From: Macrostomum hystrix
Taxonomy: Eukaryota > Platyhelminthes > Macrostomidae
DNA length: 64,000 nucleotides
Reading direction: 5' to 3'
Assembly: GCA_950097015.1 (NCBI GenBank)
Contig: CATNEN010000025.1
Coordinates: 7,916,001 to 7,980,000, forward strand
Part shown: positions 11,101-20,974 of the stretch, piece by piece
How the letters are laid out: each line of letters begins with the position of its first letter
How positions within the stretch are numbered: position 1 is the first letter of the stretch
Notes under the pieces: generated by a model
The model's database searches: none
Seen by the model: the letters and a program-made list of their open reading frames with translations, nothing else
Told to the model about the DNA's origin: nothing
Made by a program: the position numbers and the translations under genes

Positions 11101-13066
11101 TTTCGACGTGTTCAAGCCAGTTCGCAGTGTTTCACATTGTGTCGCTGTCCATTGTGCCCTTCATTGTCACCGGAGTGTGCAACCTGATCATCCTGGCTGT
11201 GCTGCGGCGTCGAGGAGATCAGGGCGACGGTCGCCAGCTGCGAAAGGCGTCAGTGGCGCCGCAGGCAGCCGAGGAGGTCGATCGTCAGGTAACGCGCCCA
11301 ATTCTCGTACTGAGGGCTTATTAGGTCAATTTTCTGTTGTGAAAACTTAATGATTATTCAACGAATTGCCTTGAAAATCCAGAAAACGGGCTAAAATATT
11401 GCGATGAAAACAACTTCCAGAGTCACCAAACATTGGCGTCGTCGAGATATTCTCGACGGGGTGTCTGGTGGCAACAACCACCAATATAGGCGTAATTTTT
11501 CTGCCCGAGAAATTTCATTATGGAACCATATCAGCTTTTATATGGATTGTTCATTTATTATATTGTTAACAATTATACTCGTATTATTGAACCAATATGG
11601 ATTCGCCATTGAGGTTTGGTAGCTCTCGTGAGGTAGCTGGTTTGGTAGCTCTCGTGAGGTAGCTGGTTTGGTAGCTCTCGTGAGGTAGCTGGTTTGGTAG
11701 CTCTCGTGAGGTAGCTGGTTTGGTAGCTCTCGTGAGGTAGCTGGTTTGGTAGCTCTCGTGAGGTAGCTGGTTTGGTAGCTCTCGTGAGGTAGCTGGTTTG
11801 GTAGCTCTCGTGAGGTAGCTGGTTTGGTAGCTCTCGTGAGGTAGCTGGTTTGGTAGCTCTCGTGAGGTAGCTGGTTTGGTAGCTCTCGTGAGGTAGCTGG
11901 TTTGGTAGCTCTCGTGAGGTAGCTGGTTTGGTAGCTCTCGTGAGGTAGCTGGTTTGGTAGCTCTCGTGAGGTAGCTGGTTTGGTAGCTCTCGTGAGGTAG
12001 CTGGTTTGGTAGCTCTCGTGAGGTAGCTGGTTTGGTAGCTCTCGTGAGGTAGCTGGTTTGGTAGCTGTCGTGAGGTAGACAGTAGAATTTCTGAAATGCC
12101 ACCGTGGTCTCTCCATAGGACTGCCTGACAATGAGAAAGTCAGGGCAGATGTACTCACCCTGTGTGCGTGTGTGCTCAGGTCTCAAGTGACTATGATCAA
12201 ACTATGTGCCGCGGTGTCCTCTGCTCTCCTGAAATAAAAATGCTTATTATTATTATTTACAGGTAACAAAACGCCTAATCCTAGTTTCTACAACCTACAT
12301 TGTGCTGAGCTTCCCACTGGCCTTGTTTCACATTGTCACTGACGCCATGACTGGCACCTACTGTTTCACCTGGGCTGCCAACACGCTGACCATCACCCTG
12401 ACTCTGAACTCGGTCAACTTTGCCGTCAACTTCCTGCTCTACTGCATCAGCGAGGGTCAGTTCCGGCGCCTGCTGGCAACCCTGCTGCACTGCAGGCAGC
12501 GCAACTTTGCCCGACTCCTCAGCTACGTCACCCGGCCGGGTCATCATAGGCATCGTCAGCATCCTGGTGGCAGGCCGGCTGGCGCCACCGGGAACCAGGC
12601 GCCAGGCACCGCTACGGCCACCACAGCTAACCGAGGCCAGCAAACCGCGGTAGGCACACCCGCCGGTGTCCTTTTGGTCACAACGACAACTGGCGTCGGC
12701 TCGAACAAAGAGCGACAGTTGCACAAGGATCCTGCAGAAATGCAGGGTGAGGAAGATATTCCGCAGTATCAGTCATTGCTGTCGGCGACTGTCTGCAACA
12801 CAGATTCGTCGTCTGCCACCACGGACGCTCTTGTACATCAGGAAGCGGCGGCGGTGGATAACGACAACTGTTGCGAAGAGCAATACTTCCGCGATTGCAG
12901 CCTCATCAAGGAGGACGACTGGTCCAGCGGCCAGTTCTCGGAGAGTGGCGGCGGCGGTGGCACAGTCGGCGGCAGCTTCAAGAAGTACGAAAACTCCAAG
13001 GCGGATGCCGTGGCGGTCACAGCGAAGTGGAGCGACGTCCTGCCCGAGTCACCAACTGAGGTGTGA
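8085..13066 (+). CDS. Class A (rhodopsin-type) GPCR, peptide-receptor-like, four exons, frame-broken
   Basis: Proposed exons are 8085-8107, 8204-8288, 10256-11288 and 12263-13066. Phases agree at every junction (2, 1 and 0), and each intron starts GT and ends AG. Exon 2 joins exon 3 at a TM1 motif reading T-G-N. Exon 3 carries TM1-TM5, including the TM2 LAVAD motif and VERA in place of the usual DRY at the end of TM3. Exon 4 carries TM6 and TM7, with a NFAVNFLLY segment in place of NPxxY, plus a C-terminal tail of about 200 residues ending at TGA 13064-13066. The protein would be a plasma-membrane receptor, probably for a neuropeptide (FMRFamide or myomodulin-like); ligand class is inference. 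Exon 3 needs five +1 frame corrections, so as given the gene is a pseudogene or a local assembly error. Introns 2 and 3 contain minisatellites and a SINE. Confidence 0.75.
8204..8288 (+). CDS. GPCR exon 2 (start of TM1)
   Basis: The acceptor TTGCAG ends at 8203 and the donor GTGAGT begins at 8289. The exon encodes VPIMYIAHKPVLWTCYVANM and on to IVGLT, which is an extracellular N-terminus running into a hydrophobic TM1. A stop codon in this frame at 8190-8192 shows the frame does not extend upstream without splicing. Its last base plus GC of exon 3 form the Gly of the conserved TM1 GN pair. Confidence 0.65.
8317..9073. repeat. 43-bp minisatellite inside GPCR intron 2
   Basis: About 17 copies of a unit containing GGCTGTAGGATAGAAGGGGG and TTCAGATGGG. 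Two alternating subtypes differ by GAGGCGG versus GGGTGG, in blocks that repeat as groups. The array starts within 30 bases of the exon 2 donor. Confidence 0.95.
9074..9770. other. Unique part of GPCR intron 2
   Basis: About 700 bases of AT-rich intron DNA. Residues 9165-9207 repeat the 42-bp sequence at 7265-7306 (core AGCGAAATCGAAACCAGT) with two mismatches. Otherwise nothing recognisable. Confidence 0.6.
9771..10150. repeat. About 29-bp degenerate minisatellite, GPCR intron 2
   Basis: About a dozen imperfect units built on GGCAGGGAGTGAGGTGGCTG followed by CTAGAATGG or CTGGAGTGGGTGCG. The GGGAGTGAGGTGGCTG core is shared with the 43-bp array earlier in the same intron, so the two may have a common origin. 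Confidence 0.88.
10256..11288 (+). CDS. GPCR exon 3 (TM1-TM5), five frame breaks
   Basis: The acceptor CTGTCCAG ends at 10255; the donor CAG|GTAACG is at 11289. Receptor-like sequence continues across the whole exon but moves one base forward five times: near 10528-10531, 10557-10558, 10629-10630, 10791-10793 and 11117-11120. Each break is one extra base, and each window contains an A that could be the extra one. Between the breaks are TM2, TM3 ending VERALVLQ, TM4, a long second extracellular loop of about 150 residues with NDT, NGS and NGT sequons, and TM5 running into a basic RRRGDQ loop. No other stops interrupt the corrected reading. Either recent inactivation or sequence error would explain this. 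Confidence 0.6.
11613..12085. repeat. 26-bp minisatellite inside GPCR intron 3
   Basis: Eighteen nearly identical copies of a 26-bp unit, GGTAGCTCTCGTGAGGTAGC plus TGGTTT. Because 26 is not divisible by three, each minus-strand frame reads the same 26-residue peptide, giving overlapping 200-codon frames that are not genes. Confidence 0.97.
12118..12260 (+). mobile_element. 5'-truncated tRNA-derived SINE (family 1), end abutting exon 4
   Basis: The string TGCCTGACAATGAGAAAGTC, the CTGTGTGCGTGTGTGCTCA segment and a terminal TTATTATTATTATT tail match the element at 38625-38960. The tRNA-like head is missing. The tail merges directly with the splice acceptor of the GPCR TM6 exon. Confidence 0.7.
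12263..13066 (+). CDS. GPCR exon 4 (TM6, TM7, C-terminal tail)
   Basis: The acceptor TATTATTTACAG ends at 12262, and phase 0 matches exon 3. The exon encodes VTKRLILVSTTYIV (TM6) and, after a short loop containing FTWAANTL, TM7 with the NSVNFAVNFLLYCISEGQF signature. A hydrophilic tail rich in Thr, Ser, Gly and His follows to a TGA. The frame is intact for all 267 codons, unlike exon 3. The acceptor's pyrimidine-rich run is the TTA-repeat tail of a SINE fragment. Confidence 0.7.
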   Translation, partial: VTKRLILVSTTYIVLSFPLALFHIVTDAMTGTYCFTWAANTLTITLTLNSVNFAVNFLLYCISEGQFRRLLATLLHCRQRNFARLLSYVTRPGHHRHRQHPGGRPAGATGNQAPGTATATTANRGQQTAVGTPAGVLLVTTTTGVGSNKERQLHKDPAEMQGEEDIPQYQSLLSATVCNTDSSSATTDALVHQEAAAVDNDNCCEEQYFRDCSLIKEDDWSSGQFSESGGGGGTVGGSFKKYENSKADAVAVTAKWSDVLPESPTEV

Positions 13067-13159
13067 ATACTTCTCGACAGTCTAACCCTGCTTTCTAAAG
13101 CAACTGTTCTAAAGCAGCTTTCTAAAGTAAGACTGGATACTATTACACAGAAAAACTTT

Positions 13160-13915
13160 TTTTTTATTTGGGCGTCTCATCAAAAGATTGATAGATTAGG
13201 CGGCTCATCAAAGGACGGATAGACTGGGCGGCTCACCAAAAGATTGATAGATTAGGCGGCTCATCAAAGGACTGATAGACTGGGCGGCTCATCAAAAGAT
13301 TGATAGATTAGGCGGCTCATCAAAGGACTGATAGACTTGGCGGCTCATCAAATGATTAATAGATTAGGCGGCTCATCAAAGGACTGATAGACTGGGCGGC
13401 TCATCAAAGGATTGATAGATTAGGCGGCTCATCAAAGGACGGATAGACCGGGTGGCTCATCAAAGGATTGATAGACTAGGCGGCTCATCAAAGGATTGAT
13501 AGATTAGGCGGCTCATCAAATGATGGATAGATTAGGCGGCTCATCAAAGGACGAATAGACTGGCCGGCTCATCAAAGGATTGATAGATTAGGCGGCTCAT
13601 CAAAGGATTGATAGATTAGGCGGCTCATCAAAGGATTGATAGATTAGGCGGCTCATCAAAGGATTGATAGATTAGGCGGCTCATCAAAGGATTGATAGAT
13701 TAGGCGGCTCATCAAATGATGGATAGATTAGGCGGCTCATCAAAGGACGAATAGACTGGCCGGCTCATCAAAGGATTGATAGATTATGCGGCTCGTCAAA
13801 GGACGGATAGACCGGGCGGCTCATCAAAGGATTGATAGATTTGGCGGCTCGTCAAAGGACTGATAGACTTGGCGGCTTATCAAAGGACGGATAGATTAAG
13901 CGGTTCATTTATTTA
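13160..13915. repeat. 28-bp array downstream of the GPCR stop codon
   Basis: About 27 copies of a 28-bp unit, GATAGATTAGGCGGCTCATC plus AAAGGATT. Subtypes alternate between GATTAGGC and GACTGGGC, implying a dimeric 56-bp ancestor in part. The array starts about 95 bases after the GPCR stop and could lie in its 3' UTR. Confidence 0.95.
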
Positions 13916-15271
13916 ACTAATTGGCACTATTATAGAACTTATTTATTATTTTTCAATCTCAAATTGAATTTTTTAATTATTTAAATGTTCTGGTGTTTTT
14001 GTTTTGTTGTAACGCATTATAAAATAAACAAGCATGTTTAAATCGATGCAGCATTAAACATTAGCCTCATAAAGATGCCATTATCCTCAAACAAATATTC
14101 AGTTTCTGTGTCGCTTTTCGACCCAAAATCAATAGTCATGAAGTAATGCTGAGTTACTAATTTAAATTTTGTTTTTGATGTTGTGCACATGTTGTATCTC
14201 CCCTTCTGAGACCTATATTCCCTCATATATATTTCAATTGAATGATGACAAATTAACAGCTAACGCGATAGACAATGACAAAATTTAATTTTTTTCTGTC
14301 ACACTACTTACAGTAGAGCAAATTGCACATTGTCAGGAATTAATTATTGTGTCTGCAACAAATTTCTAAATATGAATTATATATTGTTCAAAAGACCAGC
14401 AAATTACTTGCTATACAGTAGTGAGTAGTAGATAGAAAATTATCGGTAAAATGATTTTAACAAACATGATTTCTTTTAGAAATTGCCACTGTTGACATTA
14501 ACATAATTGACAGATCCATAAAATAAAATTTATTTGCTAATCAATTTCTGATTGACTTTAAAAGCAAATTCTAATCAGCTGCCAGCTGTTGCTTAAGATT
14601 GACAGGCAATGACGAGAAAATTTCACACTTTTGATTGAAAGTCATTTCACAATTTTTGTCGAGGGAAAATTTCCCTGTCACTTTTGATTCCGCGGGATAA
14701 ATATGTACGAGTATATCATTTTTTGAGCACAGATGCCGCTTAGGAATTTTATAGGTGAGGTGATGGAGCAGTTTTGGGGTCGTTGTGGCGGCCACACTGA
14801 GTGCTTCATCAGCGACTGTCTTGATTGGATCAATGATGCCAAAACGCAGCCTTGGCTTTTTCATTTTCTGAGAGTCTGGAGTTGAAGAGCCTAGAGCTCA
14901 AAGGCAGCGTTTCGTTTGTCGTCAAGAGCTCGTGTCCCCAGCATGACGGAGTGGGGCAAGTGGCCACTCTCGGCACCAGTGTTTGCCTACCTCTTCCCTC
15001 TGATCTCGCGGCCGTGCGGGTTCAGAGAGATGCGAGTTGATGAAGGCTGAAGTAAATGGCAAACAAACACGATGAGGATGCAGCCGATGTCAACTGGTGG
15101 TGTCCACGGCGTGTGTTTGACTTGGCAATTTACGCTTTCGTTATGTTCTCTACGTTGTGGAATGCTTGGTTTAGCTAGAATGAGAGAGCATAAAATAGCA
15201 TGCATGCCGGATTCGTTATGTATAGAATTTAAGCTCGGAAAATTACGCTTGCTATTAGATAGGGATCAGGG
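13916..15271. other. AT-rich spacer with one orphan frame
   Basis: About 1.35 kb. An AATAAA polyadenylation-like string occurs near 14022 and could end the GPCR transcript. Apart from the minus-strand orphan ORF at 14571-14864 I see no gene. Confidence 0.5.
14571..14864 (-). CDS. Orphan ORF, 97 codons, unrecognised
   Basis: The frame starts MKKPRLRFGIIDP and ends QQLAAD then stop. It has mixed, protein-like composition and lies outside any array. In-frame codons extend 11 residues upstream of the ATG to a TGA. A CTCTAG acceptor-like string lies just there, so this could be a terminal exon. No domain, signal peptide or membrane segment is evident. I do not recognise it, and it may be chance. 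Confidence 0.2.
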   Translation of the reverse strand: MKKPRLRFGIIDPIKTVADEALSVAATTTPKLLHHLTYKIPKRHLCSKNDILVHIYPAESKVTGKFSLDKNCEMTFNQKCEIFSSLPVNLKQQLAAD

Positions 15272-16035
15272 AAGGATCAGATAGAGGCAATTAGAGATCG
15301 GATAGAGATCGGATAGAGATTGGATAGAGATCGAATTGAAATAGGATAGAGATCGAATTGAAATCGGATAGAGATCGAATTGAAATCGGATAGAGATCGG
15401 ATAGAGATCGGATAGAGATCGAATTGAAATCGGATAGAGATCGAATAGAGATCGGATAGAGATCGAATTGAAATCGGATAGAGATCGAATTGAAATCGGA
15501 TAGAGATCGGATAGAGATCGAATTGAAATCGGATAGAGATCGAATTGAAATCGGATAGAGATCGGATAGAGATCGAATTGAAATCGGATAGAGATCGAAT
15601 TGAAATCGGATAGAGATCGAATAGAGATCGGATAGAGATCGAATTGAAATCGGATAGAGATCGAGTTGAAATCGGATAGAGATCGAGTTGAGATCGGATA
15701 GAGATCGAATTGAAATAGGATAGAGATCGAATTGAAATCGGATAGAGATAGAATTGAAATCGGATAGAGATCGAATTGAAATCGGATAGAGATAGAATTG
15801 AAATCGGATAGAGATCGAATTGAAATCGGATAGAGATAGAATTGAAATCGGATAGATATCGGAAACAGATCGAATTTAAATCGGATAGAGATTGGATAGA
15901 GATCGGAAAGAGATCGGATAGAGATCGGATAGAGATCGAATTGAAATCGGATAGAGATCGGATAGAGATTGAATAGAGATCGGATAGAGATCGAATTGAA
16001 ATCGGATAAAAATCGGATAGAGGTCGGATAGAGAG
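15272..16035. repeat. 22-bp / 11-bp array
   Basis: Units of 22 bp (GGATAGAGATCGAATTGAAA plus TC) mixed with 11-bp GGATAGAGATC half-units. The two halves are related, so the 22-mer is a diverged dimer of the 11-mer. Copies become more degenerate at both ends. Confidence 0.95.
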
Positions 16036-16555
16036 CTGACTGGTTCTGACAACTGAAATTCTAATATTGACAAGCTGTGTGAGAGAGGCATTGCTGAGAG
16101 GAGATCAATCAAAGCTATTTTATGGCGGCTAACAATAAGAAACGACAAAGATCTGTTTCAAACAAAATTTGACGCATGAAAATTCTCCCACAAAAGCGAC
16201 GATAATAAAGACGCTACATAAATGATGAAATTCCTTCTAGGATTGAGCACATGAGGGATCTGGGGACGGGGATTTCAGTGACCGATCGGCATCGCGTGAC
16301 TCACGTGGTTTGCTTGTCAGACCGCGCCTCGCTGTGTCTTCCTTCATCTCTTGGCCTGCACAAAAACTGGCTATTTTTTAGTGAGACAGATAAGAGAATA
16401 AACCAGAGCAGCGTATGCTGCTTTGCGGCAATTTTTTTCTGAGCAGGGCCCATACTCAAAGACTCATCCATCATGCTCTCTCGTATGCCGCTTCTAGCTG
16501 TCTAGACTAGAGGCGGAGAGTGGGGCGAAGCGCGTTTTGATAGCCGAATGATCAG
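16036..16555. other. Spacer, no gene seen
   Basis: Unique sequence of about 520 bases with only short chance frames. Confidence 0.55.
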
Positions 16556-16571
16556 GCGTAAGTAAGTAAGC

Positions 16572-16604
<33 letters not shown>

Positions 16605-16661
16605 GGTAAGTAAGCAAGTAAGCAAGTAAGTAAGTAAGCAAGTAAGTAAGTAAGTAAGTAG

Positions 16662-16704
<43 letters not shown>

Positions 16705-16739
16705 GGTAAGTAAGCAAGTAAGCAAGTAAGTAAGTAAGC

Positions 16740-16770
<31 letters not shown>

Positions 16771-16932
16771 AAAGCAAGTAGGTAAGTAAGCAAGTAGGTA
16801 AGAAAGCAAGTAGGTAAGTAAGCAAGTAGGTAAGTAAGCAAGTAAGTAAGCAAGTAAGTAAGTAAGTAAGCAAGCAAGTAGGTAAGTAAGCAAGCAAGTA
16901 GGTAAGTAAGCAAGCAAGTAGGTAAGTAAATA
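16556..16932. repeat. Tetranucleotide array (TAAG/TAGG/CAAG)
   Basis: About 94 copies of AAGT with C or G substitutions at fixed positions. Blocks such as AAGCAAGTAGGTAAGT recur, showing secondary duplication. Minus frames read LTYLLAYLPT-type peptides in all phases. Confidence 0.97.
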
Positions 16933-17280
16933 AGAAAACAGCTGCAACCGGTCGTGGTATCGTCTTGATTCAAGCGACCCTCATTAACCTTCAAGAGCGT
17001 CATGAATATCAAGCAGTCGTGACCTGCGCGCCACAAAAAATGTTGGACGAAGTTTGACATGCTTACAACTCAGTTGACCCTGTTTGATTTGTAAAAAGTG
17101 TTTTTCTCTGGCTGGGGGGAAATCGGGAAGGTTTTTTTAATTGATTGATTCCCGCTGTGCAGCTGAAGGTTGGGAATTCAAGCTTCCACCTGATTTTATA
17201 AGCTTTACTTCCTTCACGCCTTCCGGCTGTCCTAGTTTACTCCTGAAGTCTTTGTCTTGAGCCACTACACTTGTCACCTT
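16933..17280. other. Spacer, no gene seen
   Basis: About 350 bases of unique DNA without recognisable features. Confidence 0.55.
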
Positions 17281-17807
17281 TGTGTCTGTCTGTCTGTCTT
17301 AGGTGTCTGCCTGTCTGTCTGTCTGCCTCTCTGTCTGTGCTGGGTGTCTGTCTGTGCTGGGTGTCTGTCTGTGCTGGGTGTCTGTCTGTGCTGGGTGTCT
17401 GTCTGTGCTGGGTGTCTGTCTGTGCTGGGTGTCTGTCTGTGCTGGGTGTCTGTCTGTGCTGGGTGTCTGTCTGTGCTGGGTGTCTGTCTGTGCTGGGTGT
17501 CTGTCTGTGCTGGGTGTCTGTCTGTGCTGGGTGTCTGTCTGTCTGTCTGTCTGTCTTGGGTGTCTGTCTATCTGTCTGTGTGTCTGTCTATCTGTCTTGG
17601 GTGTCTGTCTATCTGTCTTGGGTGTCTGTCTATCTGTCTTGGGTGTCTGTCTATCTGGGTGTGTGTCTGTCTGTCTTGGGTGTCTGTCTATCTGTCTGTG
17701 TGTCTGTCTGTCTGTCTTGGGTGTCTGTCTGTCTGTCTGTCTGTCTTGGGTGTCTGTCTGTCTGTCTGTCTGTGTCTGTCTTGGGTGTCTGTCTGTCTGT
17801 CTGTCTG

Positions 17808-17852
<45 letters not shown>

Positions 17853-17963
17853 TGGGTGTCTGTCTATCTGTCTGTGTGTCTGTCTGTCTGTCTTGGGTGT
17901 CTGTCTGTCTGTCTGTCTGTCTTGGGTGTCTGTCTATCTGTCTGTCTGTCTGTCTGTCTTGGG

Positions 17964-17996
<33 letters not shown>

Positions 17997-18152
17997 TGGG
18001 TATCTGTCTATCTGTCTGCGTGTCTGTCTGTCTTGGGTGTCTGTCTGTCTGTCTGTCTGTCTTGGGTGTCTGTCTGTCTGTCTGTCTGTCTTGGGTGTCT
18101 GTCTGTCTGTCTGTCTGTGTCTGTCTTGGGTGTCTGTCTGTCTGTCTGTCTG

Positions 18153-18197
<45 letters not shown>

Positions 18198-18308
18198 TGG
18201 GTGTCTGTCTATCTGTCTGTGTGTCTGTCTGTCTGTCTTGGGTGTCTGTCTGTCTGTCTGTCTGTCTTGGGTGTCTGTCTATCTGTCTGTCTGTCTGTCT
18301 GTCTTGGG

Positions 18309-18341
<33 letters not shown>

Positions 18342-18460
18342 TGGGTATCTGTCTATCTGTCTGCGTGTCTGTCTGTCTTGGGTGTCTGTCTGTCTGTCTG
18401 TCTGTCTTGGGTGTCTGTCTGTCTGTCTGTCTGTCTTGGGTGTCTGTCTGTCTGTCTCTT
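17281..18460. repeat. GTCT-based array with higher-order units
   Basis: The first third is repeats of GTCTGTCTGTGCTGGGT (about 17 bp). The rest is GTCT runs punctuated by TTGGGT. A segment of 345 bp is duplicated: the markers TGTGTCTGTCTTGGG (17771 and 18116) and TTGGGTATCTGTCTATC (near 18000 and 18345) are each separated by exactly 345 bases. Plus and minus strands both stay open for about 400 codons, a property of the unit. Confidence 0.96.
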
Positions 18461-19325
18461 GTGTCCTCCCTGCTATCAACAATCGGCACTCGCGGAGCAG
18501 TCACCCGTCAACATTATAATTTCCACAGCCCGTCCCAATTGATTCCGTGACGCCAACAGAGCTCATTCAGCTGCATTCCAATCTCTTTGCTTCTTATCTC
18601 ATGGCTGAATCTTTGATTTGGCATTTTTAATCTGCATGGCAGGCAATACGAAACTACCAAACTATTGTTATCAAAATTCAAATGGTGGTTAATATCATTC
18701 ATTTTATGCATGCCATGACTAAAAGACGGGAAAATTAGACTTTTTCGATTATTCTTCAATCAATCTTCCTCACGACCAATGGGAGAATTGGAAAAGTTTG
18801 ATTGATTTTTTATCCTTTACATTCCTTCATAAATTCGTTATCAGCTTGTGTTTAATTCCTTTCTAATTTCAGCGATAATGGCGAGGATCTTGCAGGGGCA
18901 TAACTTGGTTTCCCACGTGGCATACCCATGAGGGTCTGGTTGGCATATTTTGTTTTAGAATTGCACAGCAACAGGAAACCTCATATACGCGAGCTTATCA
19001 TCACAATGAGCCAGCTGTTGCTCATTTATCTGCTATCTGCAGTGTTTGGCCATTTGCTGACAAATGCTTTGAATTAAAAAGACTTGTATTATTTGACACT
19101 GAACACACGCAATGGGCTGACCTTCTTTAAGTGGTTACATTCTATTACTACTTTTTTGTAGTACTTGATGATATGGAAGCTTTGTCCTGCCCTGCATTAA
19201 TGAATGGTGTCTTTGTATAGGCTTCGTAAAGTTCTGTAGGTATGTTTAGAAAAAAGACTGTTACAGAAACGGAAGACGAGGCAGCGAGGAAAGGGGAGGG
19301 GAGAAAAGTAGAGTGAGAGGATGAG
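18461..19325. other. Spacer, no gene seen
   Basis: About 860 bases of AT-rich unique DNA. No coding exon, tRNA or repeat recognised. Confidence 0.55.
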
Positions 19326-20395
19326 AGAAGGAGTGGATGCGAAGAGAAGATGAGGGAGAGAAGGAGAGGAGAGAAGGAGAGAAAGAGAAGGAGAGGGAAG
19401 GAAGGAGAGGGAGAGAAGGAGAGGAGAGAAGGAGAGGAAGCGAAGGAGAGAGGGAGAGAAGGAGAGGAGAGAAGGAGAGGAGAGAAGGAGAGGAGAGAAG
19501 GAGAGGAAGCGAAGGAGAGAGGAAGAGAAGGAGAGGAAGAGAAGGAGAGAGGGGAGAGGAAGGAGAGGAAGAGAAGGAGAGAGGGGAGAGGAAGGAGAGG
19601 AAGAGAAGGAGAGGAGAGAAGGAGAGGAAGAGAAGGAGAGGGAGAGAAGGAGAGAGAGAAGGAGAGGAGAGAAGGAGAGGAAGCGAAGGAGAGAGGGAGA
19701 GAAGGGGAGGAAGAGAAGGAGAGGAAGAGAAGGAGAGGAAGAGAAGGAGAGAGGGGAGAGGAAGGAGAGGAAGAGAAGGAGAGAGAGAAGGAGAGGAGAG
19801 AAGGAGAGGAAGCGAAGGAGAGAGGGAGAGAAGGGGAGGAAGAGAAGGGGAGGAAGAGAAGGAGAGGAAGAGAAGGAGAGGAAGAGAAGGAGAGAGGGGA
19901 GAGGAAGGAGAGGGAGAGAAGGAGAGAGAGAAGGAGAGGAGAGAAGGAGAGGAAGCGAAGGAGAGAGGGAGAGAAGGGGAGGAAGAGAAGGGGAGGAAGA
20001 GAAGGAGAGGAAGAGAAGGAGAGGAAGAGAAGGAGAGAGGGGAGAGGAAGGAGAGGAAGAGAAGGAGAGGAGAGAAGGAGAGGAAGAGAAGGAGAGGGAG
20101 AGAAGGAGAGAGAGAAGGAGAGGAGAGAAGGAGAGGAAGCGAAGGAGAGAGGGAGAGAAGGGGAGGAAGAGAAGGGGAGGAAGAGAAGGAGAGGAAGAGA
20201 AGGAGAGGAAGAGAAGGAGAGAGGGGAGAGGAAGGAGAGGAAGAGAAGGAGAGGAGAGAAGGAGAGGAAGAGAAGGAGAGGGAGAGAAGGAGAGAGAGAA
20301 GGAGAGGAGAGAAGGAGAGGAAGCGAAGGAGAGAGGGAGAGAAGGGGAGGAAGAGAAGGAGAGGAAGAGAAGGAGAGGGAGAGAAAGAAAGGGGG
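19326..20395. repeat. Purine-only array with nested higher-order repeats
   Basis: About 1.07 kb of G and A built from GAGAGGAAGAGAAG and GAGAGAAGGAGAG modules, with rare C in the marker GGAAGCGAAGGAGAG. Blocks of some 180-200 bp carrying this marker recur at least five times. The sequence is near-perfect homopurine, with H-DNA-forming potential. Frames of 350-470 codons on both strands are artefacts. Confidence 0.95.
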
Positions 20396-20974
20396 TGAGA
20401 AATTGAGATAAATTATCGATATCAGATGAGACAGATCTAGGACCAAGTCGCTCAGTGCGGGCTGGTCTCACAATTGGGTTAGACCGCAACATTTGAGTGC
20501 TGTTCGGCATGCAAATTAATGTTAAACTCTGAGCATCAATGTGCCAATTTGAGATTGGCTTTAAGCAACGCTGATTGGTATTGACAGGTATCTGATCATC
20601 TTCCGTTTGTTTCTCCACAGAAAGCAATTTGACTGAGGCTTAGCAATAGGAGGATCAGGGGATCAGGCACTGATTAAATTCCTTCCCCATGACAGACTGA
20701 TCTGTCAGACTGGGATTTCAGCGATTCCATTAAATCCCATTGGATTCTTCATTGACAAATCATGGGATATTTAACCCCCCACAGAATCTTCCACAAATTG
20801 GAAATAAAACCAGAATGAACACAAGAAGAGGCAATCAGATTTGCTTGGGCGAAACTTGTCTTGCGGAAGACAGAATTGGTTGCGTCCAAGTTCTTTAAAT
20901 ATGTTAATTAAAGTATGAGAACAAATGTGAGAAATTCGTGAGAAATCGATGTATTGATGTAATGAGTTTAGTGA
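20396..20974. other. Spacer, no gene seen
   Basis: About 580 bases of unique DNA. Minus-strand frames that start here (for example at 20627) continue into the adjacent array and have no domain. Confidence 0.5.

Noticed and set aside
14780-14815. CTGATGA on the minus strand near the orphan ORF
   Set aside because: No GAAA follows at a workable distance.
19148-20627. Ser/Leu/Pro-rich or Arg/Glu-rich proteins of 350-476 residues
   Set aside because: They are translations of a homopurine array, open on both strands.
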